DNA from: Chloroflexota bacterium
GTDB taxonomy: Bacteria > Chloroflexota > Anaerolineae > Anaerolineales > Villigracilaceae
Length of the DNA: 64,000 bases
Direction of reading: 5' to 3'
Assembly (NCBI GenBank): GCA_016195815.1
Contig: JACPYX010000007.1
Span: 186,001-250,000, forward strand
This document shows, one piece after another, positions 1 through 9,088 of this stretch. The position numbers were made by a program, and so were the translations under genes. Numbering within the stretch: position 1 is the stretch's first letter; each line of letters begins with the position of its first letter. A model generated the notes under the pieces. The model made no database searches. It had not been told where the DNA came from and saw only the letters and a program-made list of their open reading frames with translations.

Positions 1-222
1 GATCTCCCGGAGCATCGTTTCACTGCTCAACAAGCGGCCGTTTATGCCAGACCGGATGATGAGATGGATTTTGCACAAAAAATAGCCATGTTGATGGATA
101 ACCCTGAACAGTGTAAGATTTTGAGCAAGGCGGGTTATGACAGAATAGAGACGGAACTTGCCTGGCCTCATCAGGCAAGGAAACTTGTTGAAGCATACAA
201 TGATATTACTTTACGATTTTGA
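1..222 (+). CDS. Glycosyltransferase (GT4-like), C-terminal fragment
   Basis: The reading frame is open from base 1 and ends at TGA 220-222, giving about 73 residues of a protein whose start lies outside the window. The end reads LMDNPEQCKILSKAGYDR followed by ELAWPHQARKLVEAY. This is the usual C-terminal helix of GT-B fold group 1 (GT4) glycosyltransferases, where the chain crosses back to the N-terminal domain. The family transfers sugar from a nucleotide sugar to a lipid-linked or glycan acceptor on the cytoplasmic face of the membrane. The FemAB-like, nucleotidyltransferase and deacetylase genes nearby fit a surface-polysaccharide locus. The catalytic part is not visible, so donor and acceptor cannot be named. 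Confidence 0.75.
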   Translation, partial: DLPEHRFTAQQAAVYARPDDEMDFAQKIAMLMDNPEQCKILSKAGYDRIETELAWPHQARKLVEAYNDITLRF

Positions 223-292
223 GACAACGTGATTTATCGTTCAGTTTTGATGATTCTGATTAAGGCCTTGTTTGCGAAAGTAAGTGTTACTA

Positions 293-1303
293 ATGGATAT
301 TAGAATAGTTCGAAGTCTATCGAAGGATGTTTGGCATCGTTTTGTCGAGCAACACCCCGCTGGCAATATCTTTCATACCCCTGAAATGTTTGAAGTGTTT
401 TCTCGCGCCCTGGGCCATAAGCCGCAATTCTGGGCTGCCATTGACCACGAAAACATACTTGCACTTTTTCTTCCTGTTGAGATAAGCCTTGCTGGCGGGC
501 TGTTGCGGCCGTTAACAACGAGAGCAGTTGTATACGGCAGTATTCTTTGTTCTTGTAATCAAAATATTGATATTGTGTTGAACGAATTGTTTCTGAACTA
601 TAAGCACGTAATAAAGCGTCGGATATTGTTTACCGAGATGCGTAATTTGACTGATGGGGGTGATCTTCAACCCATTTTTCAATCAGCCGGGTTTAAATTT
701 GAGGGGCATAATAATTATATTGTTGACTTGGCGTTACCAGAAGAAAAGGTATGGAATAATATTCACAAGTCAGCCCGTAAAAAGATATTGCAGGCGCAAA
801 GGAGGAGTTTGCTATCCATTCGGGAAATTGACGATAAATTGATGTTGCCCGCATGGTATAGCCTGATGCAAAAATCTTTTTTGTGGAATCATACCCCGCT
901 CCCGGATATTTCACTCTTTGAAGCTGCGTTTGATGTTTTGTATCCCAAGCATATGATTCAGTTCTTGATTGGCAGTTTAAATGATCGTCATGTTGCGGCT
1001 TCCGTTGCATTGTTATATAAAGACAAGATTTATGGCTGGTATCGCAGTTTTGATCGCGCTTATAGCGACTGCATGCCAAACGATCAAATGGTATGGCATG
1101 TTTTTAAGTGGGGCACAGAAAATGGTTTTAGCTCATTTGATTTCGGTGGGGCAGGGCGCCCGGATGAAAAATATGGTCCTCGCAACTTTAAAGCTAAATT
1201 TGGCGGCGCGCTGGTAAATTATGGCCGTAATACTTTTATTCATGCGCCTTTGCAATTAAAGCTGAGCACTTTGGGTTACAGACTTTTTAGGAGAATTCTT
1301 TAG
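293..1303 (+). CDS. FemAB/GNAT-fold acyltransferase-like protein, first of tandem pair
   Basis: About 336 residues, resembling the FemAB / GNAT-like proteins found beside polysaccharide genes. Visible landmarks are NIFHTPEMFEVF near the N-terminus, a central KSARKKILQAQRR stretch, and a C-terminal YDFGG-like motif (SFDFGGAGRPDEKYGPRNFKAKFGG). That last motif is typical of FemAB-like proteins, where the strand-turn closes the second GNAT fold. The family moves aminoacyl or acyl groups onto peptidoglycan or sugar amines; the substrate here is unknown. The track start is a GTG at 284. The ATG at 293 is preferred, but neither has a clear ribosome site. The gene ends directly against its paralogue, so the two are probably cotranscribed. 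Confidence 0.7.
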   Translation: MDIRIVRSLSKDVWHRFVEQHPAGNIFHTPEMFEVFSRALGHKPQFWAAIDHENILALFLPVEISLAGGLLRPLTTRAVVYGSILCSCNQNIDIVLNELFLNYKHVIKRRILFTEMRNLTDGGDLQPIFQSAGFKFEGHNNYIVDLALPEEKVWNNIHKSARKKILQAQRRSLLSIREIDDKLMLPAWYSLMQKSFLWNHTPLPDISLFEAAFDVLYPKHMIQFLIGSLNDRHVAASVALLYKDKIYGWYRSFDRAYSDCMPNDQMVWHVFKWGTENGFSSFDFGGAGRPDEKYGPRNFKAKFGGALVNYGRNTFIHAPLQLKLSTLGYRLFRRIL

Positions 1304-2320
1304 ATGTCTGAATCTACAGTCGTTCGCTCTCTTCCAGATTCCGAATGGAGTAGTTTTATAGAAAAACATCCAAATGGCAATATTTTTCATACGCCCGAGA
1401 TGTTCGAAGTTTTCTCTAAAACCCAGGGATACCGACCGAGTCTGTGGGCGGTAATTGACCATAACCGCTGTCCTTTGGCGCTCTTATTGCCTGTAGAAAT
1501 ATTCCTAAGCAATGGGTTCCTGCGATATTTCACTACACGGACTGTTGTTTACGGTAGTGTTCTCTGGTCGCCAAGCGAGGAGGGCGGCAAAGCATTAGGG
1601 CTATTGCTACAATCTTATATCCGGGATGGAGGCGGTGCATCACTTTTTACTGAATTGCGCAACATCTCCAATCTCGAGGCTGTCCAACCTGTCTTGCATG
1701 AGAACAGCTTTGTTTACGAAGACCACTTGAATTATTTAATTGATCTAGGCCGATCTCCAGAGGCTATATTCCAAAATATTGGGCCGCGAACTCGGAAAAA
1801 TATTCGACGCGCGCTTACTCGAGGCGATGTTGTTATAGAGGAAGTAACCAGGCGCGAACAAATTCGAGAGTGGTATGGTTTATTGCAATTGACTTATAAG
1901 ACGGCAAAGGTTCCATTGGCAGATTGCTCATTGTTTGAGACTGCATTTGACATCTTGCTTCCCAAGGGTATGATCCGGTATACGCTGGCCCGCGTGGGAA
2001 AAGCTGTCGCTGCAATATCGGCGGAATTACTATATAAAGATGTGATCTATGGTTGGTATGGTGGCACGGATCGTGCGTATAGCAATTATGTGCCGAATGA
2101 CTTGTTGACATGGCACATTCTCGAATGGGGCGCTCAAAATGGCTATCGCATGTATGACTTTGGCGGCGCAGGTAAGCCCGACCAGGAGTATAAGGTCCGC
2201 GATTTCAAGGCAAAGTTCGGCGGAAGTTTGGTTTGTTTTGGGCGAAACAGTTATGTTCACCGGCCATTTTTAACGCGGATCGCCAAACAATGGTATCCGC
2301 TTGTGAGGCGATGGCTATAA
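1304..2320 (+). CDS. FemAB/GNAT-fold acyltransferase-like protein, second of tandem pair
   Basis: A 338-residue paralogue of the preceding gene. Both share an N-terminal block (NIFHTPEMFEVFS), the TTR.VVYGS block and the C-terminal DFGGAGKPDQEYKVRDFKAKFGGSL block, with clear divergence between them. ATG 1304 follows the previous stop codon with no gap. An AGGAG ribosome site (1289-1293) lies inside the end of the upstream gene, so translation is coupled. A peptide-bridge or sugar N-acyl transfer role in the cell envelope is inferred from the family only. In FemAB systems, successive paralogues often add successive residues; here that is only a possibility. Confidence 0.7.
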   Translation: MSESTVVRSLPDSEWSSFIEKHPNGNIFHTPEMFEVFSKTQGYRPSLWAVIDHNRCPLALLLPVEIFLSNGFLRYFTTRTVVYGSVLWSPSEEGGKALGLLLQSYIRDGGGASLFTELRNISNLEAVQPVLHENSFVYEDHLNYLIDLGRSPEAIFQNIGPRTRKNIRRALTRGDVVIEEVTRREQIREWYGLLQLTYKTAKVPLADCSLFETAFDILLPKGMIRYTLARVGKAVAAISAELLYKDVIYGWYGGTDRAYSNYVPNDLLTWHILEWGAQNGYRMYDFGGAGKPDQEYKVRDFKAKFGGSLVCFGRNSYVHRPFLTRIAKQWYPLVRRWL

Positions 2321-2340
2321 TAACCTCCGGAGCAGAGACG

Positions 2341-3000
2341 TCATTTTGCTATTAAGTTGTTTATTTCTTGTTTTAAACTTGAAAATTCGCAAACTAGATC
2401 CGCGCCCGCATTGAGTAAAGCCTGCGAATCATGATTCGCAGGCAAACCAACTGCAATAAACTTAAATTGTTTTGCGATTTTCATATCTTCTAATCCATCC
2501 CCAATAAATATTCCCGGGGATGGAAGGTTGTTTTGAGTGACGATGTGGAAGTGGTCCGCTTTGGATTTAAAGTTTTGGCTGGTGCCTAAGATCAGATCAA
2601 AATATTTGTCGATCTTGAATTTGGACGCGATTGAATTGAGTTCGTCGTGCGGTATGCCGCTTGAAATGAACGACAAGTCGAATCTGTTGTTTAAATCCCT
2701 GGCGGCTTCAAAAGTCTCATTTATTAATTCTGCGCCTGGATAGTAATCGCGAATCAGTGTATCGCTAAACTCTTGTTCAATTTCTTGATAGATTTCCTCC
2801 TGCAATTTATTGTTGAAGTTATTTTGATACAGGAGATCAAATTTATATCTTCGTGATGTGCCCAGGTTCAACAGCCATAGGTTGGATGCCAGTATTGGAT
2901 CAATGCCCCAGTGTTTATAGAGAATGTCGCCGAATAATTTTGCTTTTTCGGTCTCTATGTTGATAAAAACCCCGTCAAAGTCAAATCCAATTATCTTCAT
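2341..3000 (-). CDS. HAD-superfamily hydrolase (sugar-phosphate phosphatase-like)
   Basis: About 219 residues with HAD motif I as GFDFDGVFIN (nucleophile Asp and general-acid Asp), a helical cap, a motif II-like SFISSG, and motif III/IV as GIFIGDGLEDMKIAKQ. It has no signal peptide, so it is a cytosolic Mg-dependent phosphatase or phosphoglucomutase-like enzyme. It lies downstream of a sugar nucleotidyltransferase on the same strand, about 50 bases away. The pair could dephosphorylate and nucleotidylate a sugar for the neighbouring glycosyltransferase; that is inference. The track start is TTG 3009, with AAAGG four bases before it; ATG 3000 gives a more usual N-terminus (MKIIGFDFDG). The choice is uncertain. 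It converges with the FemAB-like gene, which ends 20 bases away. Confidence 0.72.
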   Translation of the reverse strand: MKIIGFDFDGVFINIETEKAKLFGDILYKHWGIDPILASNLWLLNLGTSRRYKFDLLYQNNFNNKLQEEIYQEIEQEFSDTLIRDYYPGAELINETFEAARDLNNRFDLSFISSGIPHDELNSIASKFKIDKYFDLILGTSQNFKSKADHFHIVTQNNLPSPGIFIGDGLEDMKIAKQFKFIAVGLPANHDSQALLNAGADLVCEFSSLKQEINNLIAK

Positions 3001-3049
3001 ATCAATCAAGTTGCCTTTTGCAGTGGTCGGTTAGCTGGAATTGCTGATT

Positions 3050-3820
3050 TTAAATTGAATAGCCATCGCTCTTGGCGAGGAGCATATTTGCTTTTTTGTA
3101 ATCTTCCATTGAGCCAATATCCAACCGCCTGCCCGGTGAAGGGTAGGCGTATACATCCAGCATACTTACAAGATACTGGATAAAATGGCCTATCGCATCT
3201 TTTGAATTGGTCGTTTCCAAATATTGCCCGATTAACCGGGTGGCATCCGCTGTAAGAAAATAAAATGCCGGGCAAACCCAGTAAGATGTTGGGCGCTGTG
3301 GCTTTTCTTGAAAGCGAATTACTTTATTGTCATCGCCAATTTCCAAAACCCCCATTTGCTGTAACCTTTCCCGATCCATTTCCTTGATGGCCAAAAGCAG
3401 ATTTTGTGATGAACTGATAAATTTTTCCCAAACGGGCAAAAGGTCAAACAAAAAAATATTATCGCCGGCAATAATTAAGACATCCCGATTGTATAAGTTT
3501 CCGTTTCTTAGCACATATTCCAGATCTCCAATTGCGCCAAGCCTTGTTTCATTGTTTTCTACCCCATTGTTATGGATTTGTATTTCCATACCCATTTTTT
3601 GCATTTCGCCTTGCCACGTTGCTCCCCATTCGACAAAGTCTTGGTAATATTTTTTATTCGTAGCAATGTGTATGGATTTAAGTCCCTGCCACCCTAAAAG
3701 CTGGGAAAAAAGATAGTCTAATACTGGTTTGCCGGCTACTTTTAACAAAGGTTTCGGACACGTTTTGGTGAGCGGATACATTCTTGTGCCAAACCCGGCG
3801 CACAATATGATTGCGTCCAT
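3050..3820 (-). CDS. Sugar-1-phosphate nucleotidyltransferase
   Basis: A 256-residue protein that opens with AIILCAGFGTRMYPLTKTCPKPLLKVAGKP. This is the nucleotide-binding signature (GxGTRxxPLT...PKPLL) of the RmlA/GlmU/mannose-1-phosphate guanylyltransferase superfamily. Further marks are the IIAGDNIF metal-binding Asp block, FQEKPQRPTS, and a late RRLDIGSMEDYKKA. It should condense an NTP with a sugar 1-phosphate to give an NDP-sugar and pyrophosphate in the cytosol. It lacks a C-terminal left-handed beta-helix acyltransferase domain. Start ATG 3820 has AGGAG about ten bases upstream. The HAD gene follows on the same strand. The sugar and the base used cannot be read by eye. Confidence 0.8.
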   Translation of the reverse strand: MDAIILCAGFGTRMYPLTKTCPKPLLKVAGKPVLDYLFSQLLGWQGLKSIHIATNKKYYQDFVEWGATWQGEMQKMGMEIQIHNNGVENNETRLGAIGDLEYVLRNGNLYNRDVLIIAGDNIFLFDLLPVWEKFISSSQNLLLAIKEMDRERLQQMGVLEIGDDNKVIRFQEKPQRPTSYWVCPAFYFLTADATRLIGQYLETTNSKDAIGHFIQYLVSMLDVYAYPSPGRRLDIGSMEDYKKANMLLAKSDGYSI

Positions 3821-4019
3821 GATAATGTTTCTCCTGATTGAATGATTGTTGCAGATAAAACATACCCTTGCATTAAGTGAAATTCTAAATTCATCTTTAG
3901 CAGGTGTTTTAAGTGTCGGTTGGCTTTACTGAATTCACCCAGCCTGGTCTGTTATCTTCGTAATTATACTTTACTGTTCAAAGTCATCCTCGAGGATTAT
4001 TGCCGGGAAAGTTTTTCCT

Positions 4020-4784
4020 TTATTTTTGCCACTGCCAACCGGAGAGACGGTAAGATGATGCTTCTGTTATGGCGAGAGTAGCGACATACTCAGGAGAAGG
4101 ATGTGATATATCGGGGGTGTGCTGCCGCAAATCTTCTCGAAAATCTTCTTGTATATTATATAGCTCTATGAAGCTTGCCGTAGAATCAAAAATATCGAAC
4201 TGATTAAGAGAAACTGACAGTCCGGCACCTATTGCCTTGATGTAGGCTTCCTTGTATGTCCAATAACGGAAAAATGTATCAAGTTTATGATCTGGGGAAA
4301 CTGAACGAATTGCATGTTTTTCGCGAAGAGAAAAGAATCTGTGGATCAGTTGATCGATTTCCAGTATTGGATGGATATATTCTATGTCAATGCCAATCTG
4401 TCGATTGCATGTTATTGCATAAAGCGCCAGGTCATGGGAGCGTGACATACTGAATTGCAGGTCAATTTGTGGGCCTCCGATGTCTACAAAAGGTTTGCCA
4501 AAAGAATTATTGCGGAATCTTATTTTTTCTGGAGGAATATTTAGGTAGAGACCAAGGATATCTTTAAGAATGCCGTGTGAGTTAATAAAACGTTCCCTCT
4601 CCTCGGGAAAATGGTATTGCTCGGCCCTTTGAATTTCATCTGGCGAGAGTATGTGTCTTAGGAACTGGGCATGGGAGTCCGGCTGCTGAAGAGCGGCGCG
4701 CCAAACATGCACTTCGTTACTCTCTAGCGCTATATCATCAGCGGGTTTCGGTAACCATAAAAGCTCCTGGGCCTTTATTGTCAT
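4020..4784 (-). CDS. 4'-phosphopantetheinyl transferase, Sfp type
   Basis: A 254-residue protein with the paired Sfp-family motifs: IGIDIEYIHP (metal-binding Asp/Glu) and FFRYWTYKEAYIKAIGAGLS (W-x-x-KE-A-x-x-K). It also has an N-terminal RAEQYHFPEERERFINSHGILKDILG block. The enzyme moves the phosphopantetheine arm of CoA to the Ser of a carrier domain, making it active. The likely partner is the thiolation domain of the A-T-TE protein, which ends 50 bases upstream on the same strand. A dedicated transferase next to a single-module synthetase indicates a self-contained biosynthetic unit. Its length is slightly above the usual 225-240 residues. The start is ATG 4784. Confidence 0.88.
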   Translation of the reverse strand: MTIKAQELLWLPKPADDIALESNEVHVWRAALQQPDSHAQFLRHILSPDEIQRAEQYHFPEERERFINSHGILKDILGLYLNIPPEKIRFRNNSFGKPFVDIGGPQIDLQFSMSRSHDLALYAITCNRQIGIDIEYIHPILEIDQLIHRFFSLREKHAIRSVSPDHKLDTFFRYWTYKEAYIKAIGAGLSVSLNQFDIFDSTASFIELYNIQEDFREDLRQHTPDISHPSPEYVATLAITEASSYRLSGWQWQK

Positions 4785-4834
4785 GGCAAACCGGCCTTCC
4801 AGGGGATTTCAATCGCAAATTGTTTCTGGGTCAC

Positions 4835-7495
4835 TTATTTTAAAGGACTATCAATGAGCGGCCTGAGTTGTTCTGCAATGGCCTGCATAAGTGATTTTTC
4901 TATTTTCGTATCATAATCACCGGTAATCGCATTATGTGTGCCGGGAATTTCATGATACATGGCGCCGGCGTTTTCCAGGTCGTTCCAGGCTACCTGAAAA
5001 TTTTGTGGGGTCTTCTCAAGCGACTCGCGTGTCGAGAAGATATGAATAAGGCCGTGATATCCACGCGCAGAATAGCGTCTTAATGCCCACATGTTCGATA
5101 CTAGTTTCGTCTTCAGTTGAAAATATTTTCCCTGATCAACAATGCGTAATTGTGATACGCTACGCGTGTGATAATCAAAGCGTTTCGTAAACCGATAATA
5201 GACATGGGACGCAAAATCCATGTATGAGCGAATGCCGGATATCCATGGGTAAACTGGTTCGATCAGGGCAAGTAATGCTACTTTTTCTCCTTGAGCGGTG
5301 AGTTGCCTGGCTATTTCATAAGCTGTGAGAGCTCCTGAGCATACACCGCCAAGCAGATATGGACCGTGGGCCTGTATCTTACGGATTTCATAGCGAAAAT
5401 AAGTTGCTTTGCTCTCGATCTTTGCAGGAATTCCCAACCCGTCTTGAAGTCCATAGAATGGTTGGTCCGAGCCCAGGTTTTCAGATAAATCCCCAAGATC
5501 TGTGAAAACGTTTCCCATAATTCCTGGAATAAAAAAGATCGGCGGCTTGGAACCATTTGGATTAATTGGCAGGACGGCAGAAAATGGATTTTCGTGAAAT
5601 TCCGGGTTTTCACGAATAACTTTAGCCTGTTGTTCTATGGTTGGGAATTGAAGGAGAAATGTTTGAGGGAGTTTTAGATTGAAAATTCGTTCGGTTTTGA
5701 CCAGGAGGCGCATTGCGGATAACGAATGACCTCCTAGCGCAAAAAAGTTATCCATGATCCCAATGGGCTGTATATCTAAGACTTGTTCCCAAATGGTTGA
5801 TAGGCGGTATTCTGTCTCATCTCTTGGGGCTAAAAACGAAGCGTGGACATTGGAATCGAAAGTGGAAGGAGATGGGAGCGCGTTGTGATCTATCTTGCCT
5901 GTGGGCGTCAGCGGTAAAGTTTCTAGCGAAACGAAAACCGAGGGGATCATATAATCAGGTAGCCTCTGTGATAAAGCCGCCCGCAGTTCGCCGATATTAA
6001 GCGCCTGTTTTACAGGCACAATATAAGCTATAAGTTTTTCTTCCCCGTTTTCGCTTTTTCTCGACACGACAACCGTTTCTTTTATTCCTCCAAGTTCGAT
6101 CAATGCTGTCTCAACCTCGGAAATTTCAATTCGGTAGCCTCTTATCTTCACTTGAAAATCTTTGCGCCCCAGATGTTCGAGGCAACCGTCTGGTCGCATA
6201 GTACCCAGATCTCCAGTCAAATAGATTCGCTCATTTCCTCCTGTTGGATCCGGAAGAAATACTTTCTCGGTGAGTTCCGGCCTGCGCCAATAACCCAATG
6301 CCAAATACGGGGATTGGACGGCAATTTCACCCGCGCTGTTGCTATCTGCTAATTGGTTAGATTCGTTCAACAATAAAACATGCTTGTCTGAAACGCCATA
6401 TCCGACGGGTAAAAGGTTTCCGTTAATGTGGCTATCCCTATCAAGAAAATACAACCGAAAATTGTTTGTTTCTGTAGTCCCCATTCTGTTGACAAAAATA
6501 CAATTATTAGGGAAATGCTTCTTGTAAAGTTCAAATTCTCTTTTGGAGACCGGCTCGCCTCCCAGGGTAATCACGCGCAGCTCCGAAAAATTCTCCATGC
6601 CGGTTAATGTTTCAATGAGCTCGCGGAACGGTGTCGGCGACCAGCTAAATATAGTAATGCCCTCCTGGGCCAGCCATCCAGGCAAGTCGATGATGCCTTC
6701 TTGTTTAATCTGCCAGGGAAAAAGTGTGGCCCCGTTAAGTAGAGCACACCAAATATCAACCATGGCCGAGTTAAAACTGTAGGAATGCAGCAAGATAATC
6801 TTGTCTTCCGAACATAAGTGGAAGTTATTTGTGTAGTTCATTATGTTATGCAGCAAGTTTCGATGACTATGGACGATACCCTTTGGCTGCCCGGTTGAGC
6901 CGGAAGTGTACATAATGTTAGCAGGAGTCTCTGGCCGAATCGGCAGATTAAGGTTGTCTGATAAAGATTCGGATGAAACATCGTCTATATTTATCAACCG
7001 AAAAGCATTTTGGGCCAGAGGGGCGGTGGTGGCGAGGCTGTCTGTGTCGGTGATGATAAGGCCAGCTTGAGAATCTTCCAGCATATAATTAATTCTTGAA
7101 TTCGGGAACTCTGTATCAATTGGGACGCAAATTTTGCCTGCTTTCCAAACCGCAAGCATACTGGCGATCATCGAGATATCATTTTTTAGCAACAGGGCTA
7201 TTTGCTCCTCGCCCTTGCCCAGCGTGGACAGAAGAGTATTTGCTAAATGGTTGCTCATATTATTTAATGCGGCGTAGGAGATATTTTGACGCCTGCATTT
7301 GACCGCAAGCCGCTCAGGATATTTCCTGACCTGCTCTTCAAATCGGCTGGCAATCGCTTGTTCAATCTCTTCTTTCTTGAATTGGACGAAGGTGTTGCTT
7401 GGGTGAACGCACCGGTTTCTTATCGCAGCCTGTTGGGGAGGAAGTTCGGCGAGTTTCTCGGTTTGATTTATCAATGCTGCACCTCTAAGCGTCAT
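4835..7495 (-). CDS. Single-module adenylation-thiolation-thioesterase (A-T-TE) synthetase
   Basis: An 886-residue NRPS-like protein with no condensation domain. The adenylation domain (about residues 45-535) shows A3 YTSGSTGQPKG, A5-like MGTTETN, A7 YLTGDLG, A8 GRKDFQVKIRGYRIE and A10 PLTPTGK with its Lys. The thiolation domain (about 560-630) has FFALGGHSLS. The thioesterase (about 655-880) has LLGGVCSGA and a late GTHNA His. Two oddities stand out. The A4 block reads SFNSA rather than FDxS, so the Asp that holds the alpha-amino group is Asn. The thioesterase elbow has Cys in the Ser position. Known A-T-TE enzymes without that Asp activate aryl or keto acids and dimerise them to quinones or furanones; this is a possible analogy, not a demonstrated product. 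A lactonase precedes it and a phosphopantetheinyl transferase follows. Confidence 0.85.
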   Translation of the reverse strand: MTLRGAALINQTEKLAELPPQQAAIRNRCVHPSNTFVQFKKEEIEQAIASRFEEQVRKYPERLAVKCRRQNISYAALNNMSNHLANTLLSTLGKGEEQIALLLKNDISMIASMLAVWKAGKICVPIDTEFPNSRINYMLEDSQAGLIITDTDSLATTAPLAQNAFRLINIDDVSSESLSDNLNLPIRPETPANIMYTSGSTGQPKGIVHSHRNLLHNIMNYTNNFHLCSEDKIILLHSYSFNSAMVDIWCALLNGATLFPWQIKQEGIIDLPGWLAQEGITIFSWSPTPFRELIETLTGMENFSELRVITLGGEPVSKREFELYKKHFPNNCIFVNRMGTTETNNFRLYFLDRDSHINGNLLPVGYGVSDKHVLLLNESNQLADSNSAGEIAVQSPYLALGYWRRPELTEKVFLPDPTGGNERIYLTGDLGTMRPDGCLEHLGRKDFQVKIRGYRIEISEVETALIELGGIKETVVVSRKSENGEEKLIAYIVPVKQALNIGELRAALSQRLPDYMIPSVFVSLETLPLTPTGKIDHNALPSPSTFDSNVHASFLAPRDETEYRLSTIWEQVLDIQPIGIMDNFFALGGHSLSAMRLLVKTERIFNLKLPQTFLLQFPTIEQQAKVIRENPEFHENPFSAVLPINPNGSKPPIFFIPGIMGNVFTDLGDLSENLGSDQPFYGLQDGLGIPAKIESKATYFRYEIRKIQAHGPYLLGGVCSGALTAYEIARQLTAQGEKVALLALIEPVYPWISGIRSYMDFASHVYYRFTKRFDYHTRSVSQLRIVDQGKYFQLKTKLVSNMWALRRYSARGYHGLIHIFSTRESLEKTPQNFQVAWNDLENAGAMYHEIPGTHNAITGDYDTKIEKSLMQAIAEQLRPLIDSPLK

Positions 7496-7508
7496 AAATA
7501 GTTAATTC

Positions 7509-8708
7509 CTATGAATGGAGCTTCTCGACAGTCCAGAATTTCACGCAAACTGGTTTGGGAACATCAATGTGTTGCAGATAGCTCAAACGACCTGTGTGTG
7601 TATTGATTTGGAAATTGACCACTGTATTGCTGTTTTGGTTTGCCACCAGAAGGAATCTTCCGATTGGGTCGAGAACAAAATAGCGCGGTGTTTTGCCGCG
7701 GGTTGGTTCATGGCCTACAAGTCTAAGTCGTCCCGTTCCTGCTTCAATGGCAAAGATCGCAATGCTATCGTGACCCCGGTTGGACCCATATACAAACTTG
7801 CCGGAAGGATGTACCCATACCTCGGCGCAGGAATTAGGCCCCTCGTATCCTTCCGGTAATGTAGAGAGTGTCTGAATCTGGGTGGCTGTTCCTGTCTCGA
7901 TGTTGTAGGTTAACACGGTCATGGTCGAATTTAGTTCATTGATAAGGTATATATACCCTCCATTAGGGTGAAAATCCAGATGACGCGGCCCCGACCCCGG
8001 CGAAAGAACGGCTTCACCATTCGTCAACAGGCTACCGTTTACGGAGTCGAATTGGTAAACCAATACCTTATCAATCCCCAAATCGCAGCTCAGTGCAAAG
8101 CGATTGTCGGATGTGACAGTTACAAAATGAGCGTGCGGTCCTTCTTGTTCCTTGGCCACTCCCTGCCCATGATGCTGAACCACCTGGGATGCTATTTCCA
8201 ACCGGCCATCTGCATGAATTGGATAAACCGACAAAGTACCGCTTAGGTAGTTGGCCACCAGGAGAAACCGCCCCTGTCTGTCTGTAGTCAGGTGACAAGG
8301 TCCGCTTCCGTGTGAAGGTTGCTGATTTAGGAACGATAATTTACCTGAAATGGGATTAATGGCAAAAGCACTTACCGCACCGCCTGGCTGTCCCTGAAAT
8401 GTTGTTAATTGATTTACAGCATACAGAAATTGACCATTAGGGGTTAACGATAAGAAGGAAGGGTTGGCTCCTGCTTTATGACCATTATAAAATTCTAGCA
8501 TCCCGGTCACGGGATCCATAAGATAGATGTAAATACTGTCAGCATCCGCCCCTGAATATGTGCCGATGTAAAGTAGATATGTCGAGCCCGGATTTGTTAA
8601 CGAATGTGCAAATTGGGAAGTTTCATTAACTAATTCCGATGAAGGAATTGCGATAGGAGTTGGTGATATTTGTTGGCGAGAAACTAATTCCCGATTTGCA
8701 GCCATCAT
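7509..8708 (-). CDS. Lactonase-family seven-bladed beta-propeller protein (6-phosphogluconolactonase-like)
   Basis: About 399 residues with the repeated blade pattern of the COG2706 lactonase family: YLLYIGTYSGADADSIYIY, GPCHLTTDRQGRFLLVANY, GPHAHFVTVTSDNRFALSCDLGID, GSGPRHLDFHPNGGYIYLINE and PRYFVLDPIGRFLLVANQ. Members hydrolyse 6-phosphogluconolactone or cyclise/linearise cis,cis-muconate-type lactones. The track start is TTG 8744. ATG 8708 is preferred because GAAGGG lies just before it. The roughly 40 residues before the propeller show no clear signal peptide. It is the first gene of the minus-strand set and its stop lies 13 bases before the A-T-TE gene, so cotranscription is likely. It may act on a lactone product or be a plain sugar-lactone enzyme. 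Confidence 0.8.
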   Translation of the reverse strand: MMAANRELVSRQQISPTPIAIPSSELVNETSQFAHSLTNPGSTYLLYIGTYSGADADSIYIYLMDPVTGMLEFYNGHKAGANPSFLSLTPNGQFLYAVNQLTTFQGQPGGAVSAFAINPISGKLSFLNQQPSHGSGPCHLTTDRQGRFLLVANYLSGTLSVYPIHADGRLEIASQVVQHHGQGVAKEQEGPHAHFVTVTSDNRFALSCDLGIDKVLVYQFDSVNGSLLTNGEAVLSPGSGPRHLDFHPNGGYIYLINELNSTMTVLTYNIETGTATQIQTLSTLPEGYEGPNSCAEVWVHPSGKFVYGSNRGHDSIAIFAIEAGTGRLRLVGHEPTRGKTPRYFVLDPIGRFLLVANQNSNTVVNFQINTHTGRLSYLQHIDVPKPVCVKFWTVEKLHS

Positions 8709-9088
8709 AGCGAAGCCCTTCAAAAAGTGCCTAAGATTGTTCAAGAGTCGCGCCGACCCGGTTCAGATCTACAGACTTTGACTTTTCTGCTTGGGCAGCT
8801 TCTGAAATAACAACGACACTGTTTTTATCCGGGCGCTTTGGGGCAAGTTGTAAGGTAAAATGACTTCCCGGGAAGACTCAAGCATACCTAATTTTACTCC
8901 ATAGTATTATATCTATAAGAAAATTCTATAACCAATAGGCGCAAAACGAGTGGAAGATAAACGCTATTTAAAAATATGTATCGAGGAGTTTGTGAAAGTG
9001 TGGGAGAAGAAAAAACTGTCGTGAAATCCTGGCTTATCTGATGCTGGTTTGTTACAATATTTTTTAGGATATTTTTGGAGGTCTCAGA
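8709..9088 (+). other. Intergenic region, 380 bp, divergent promoters
   Basis: No coding frame with a plausible start was found. The region separates the minus-strand lactonase set from the plus-strand deacetylase, so it must hold two outward promoters. A TACAAT -10-like box lies at 9053-9058 and GGAGG at 9077-9081 for the deacetylase. An AT-rich stretch at about 8898-8935 could serve the minus strand. No riboswitch-like fold was recognised. Confidence 0.5.

Noticed and set aside
284-2320. Assembly duplication as an explanation for the FemAB-like pair
   Set aside because: The copies differ at many positions, including the DNA of conserved blocks, so they are old paralogues rather than an artefact.
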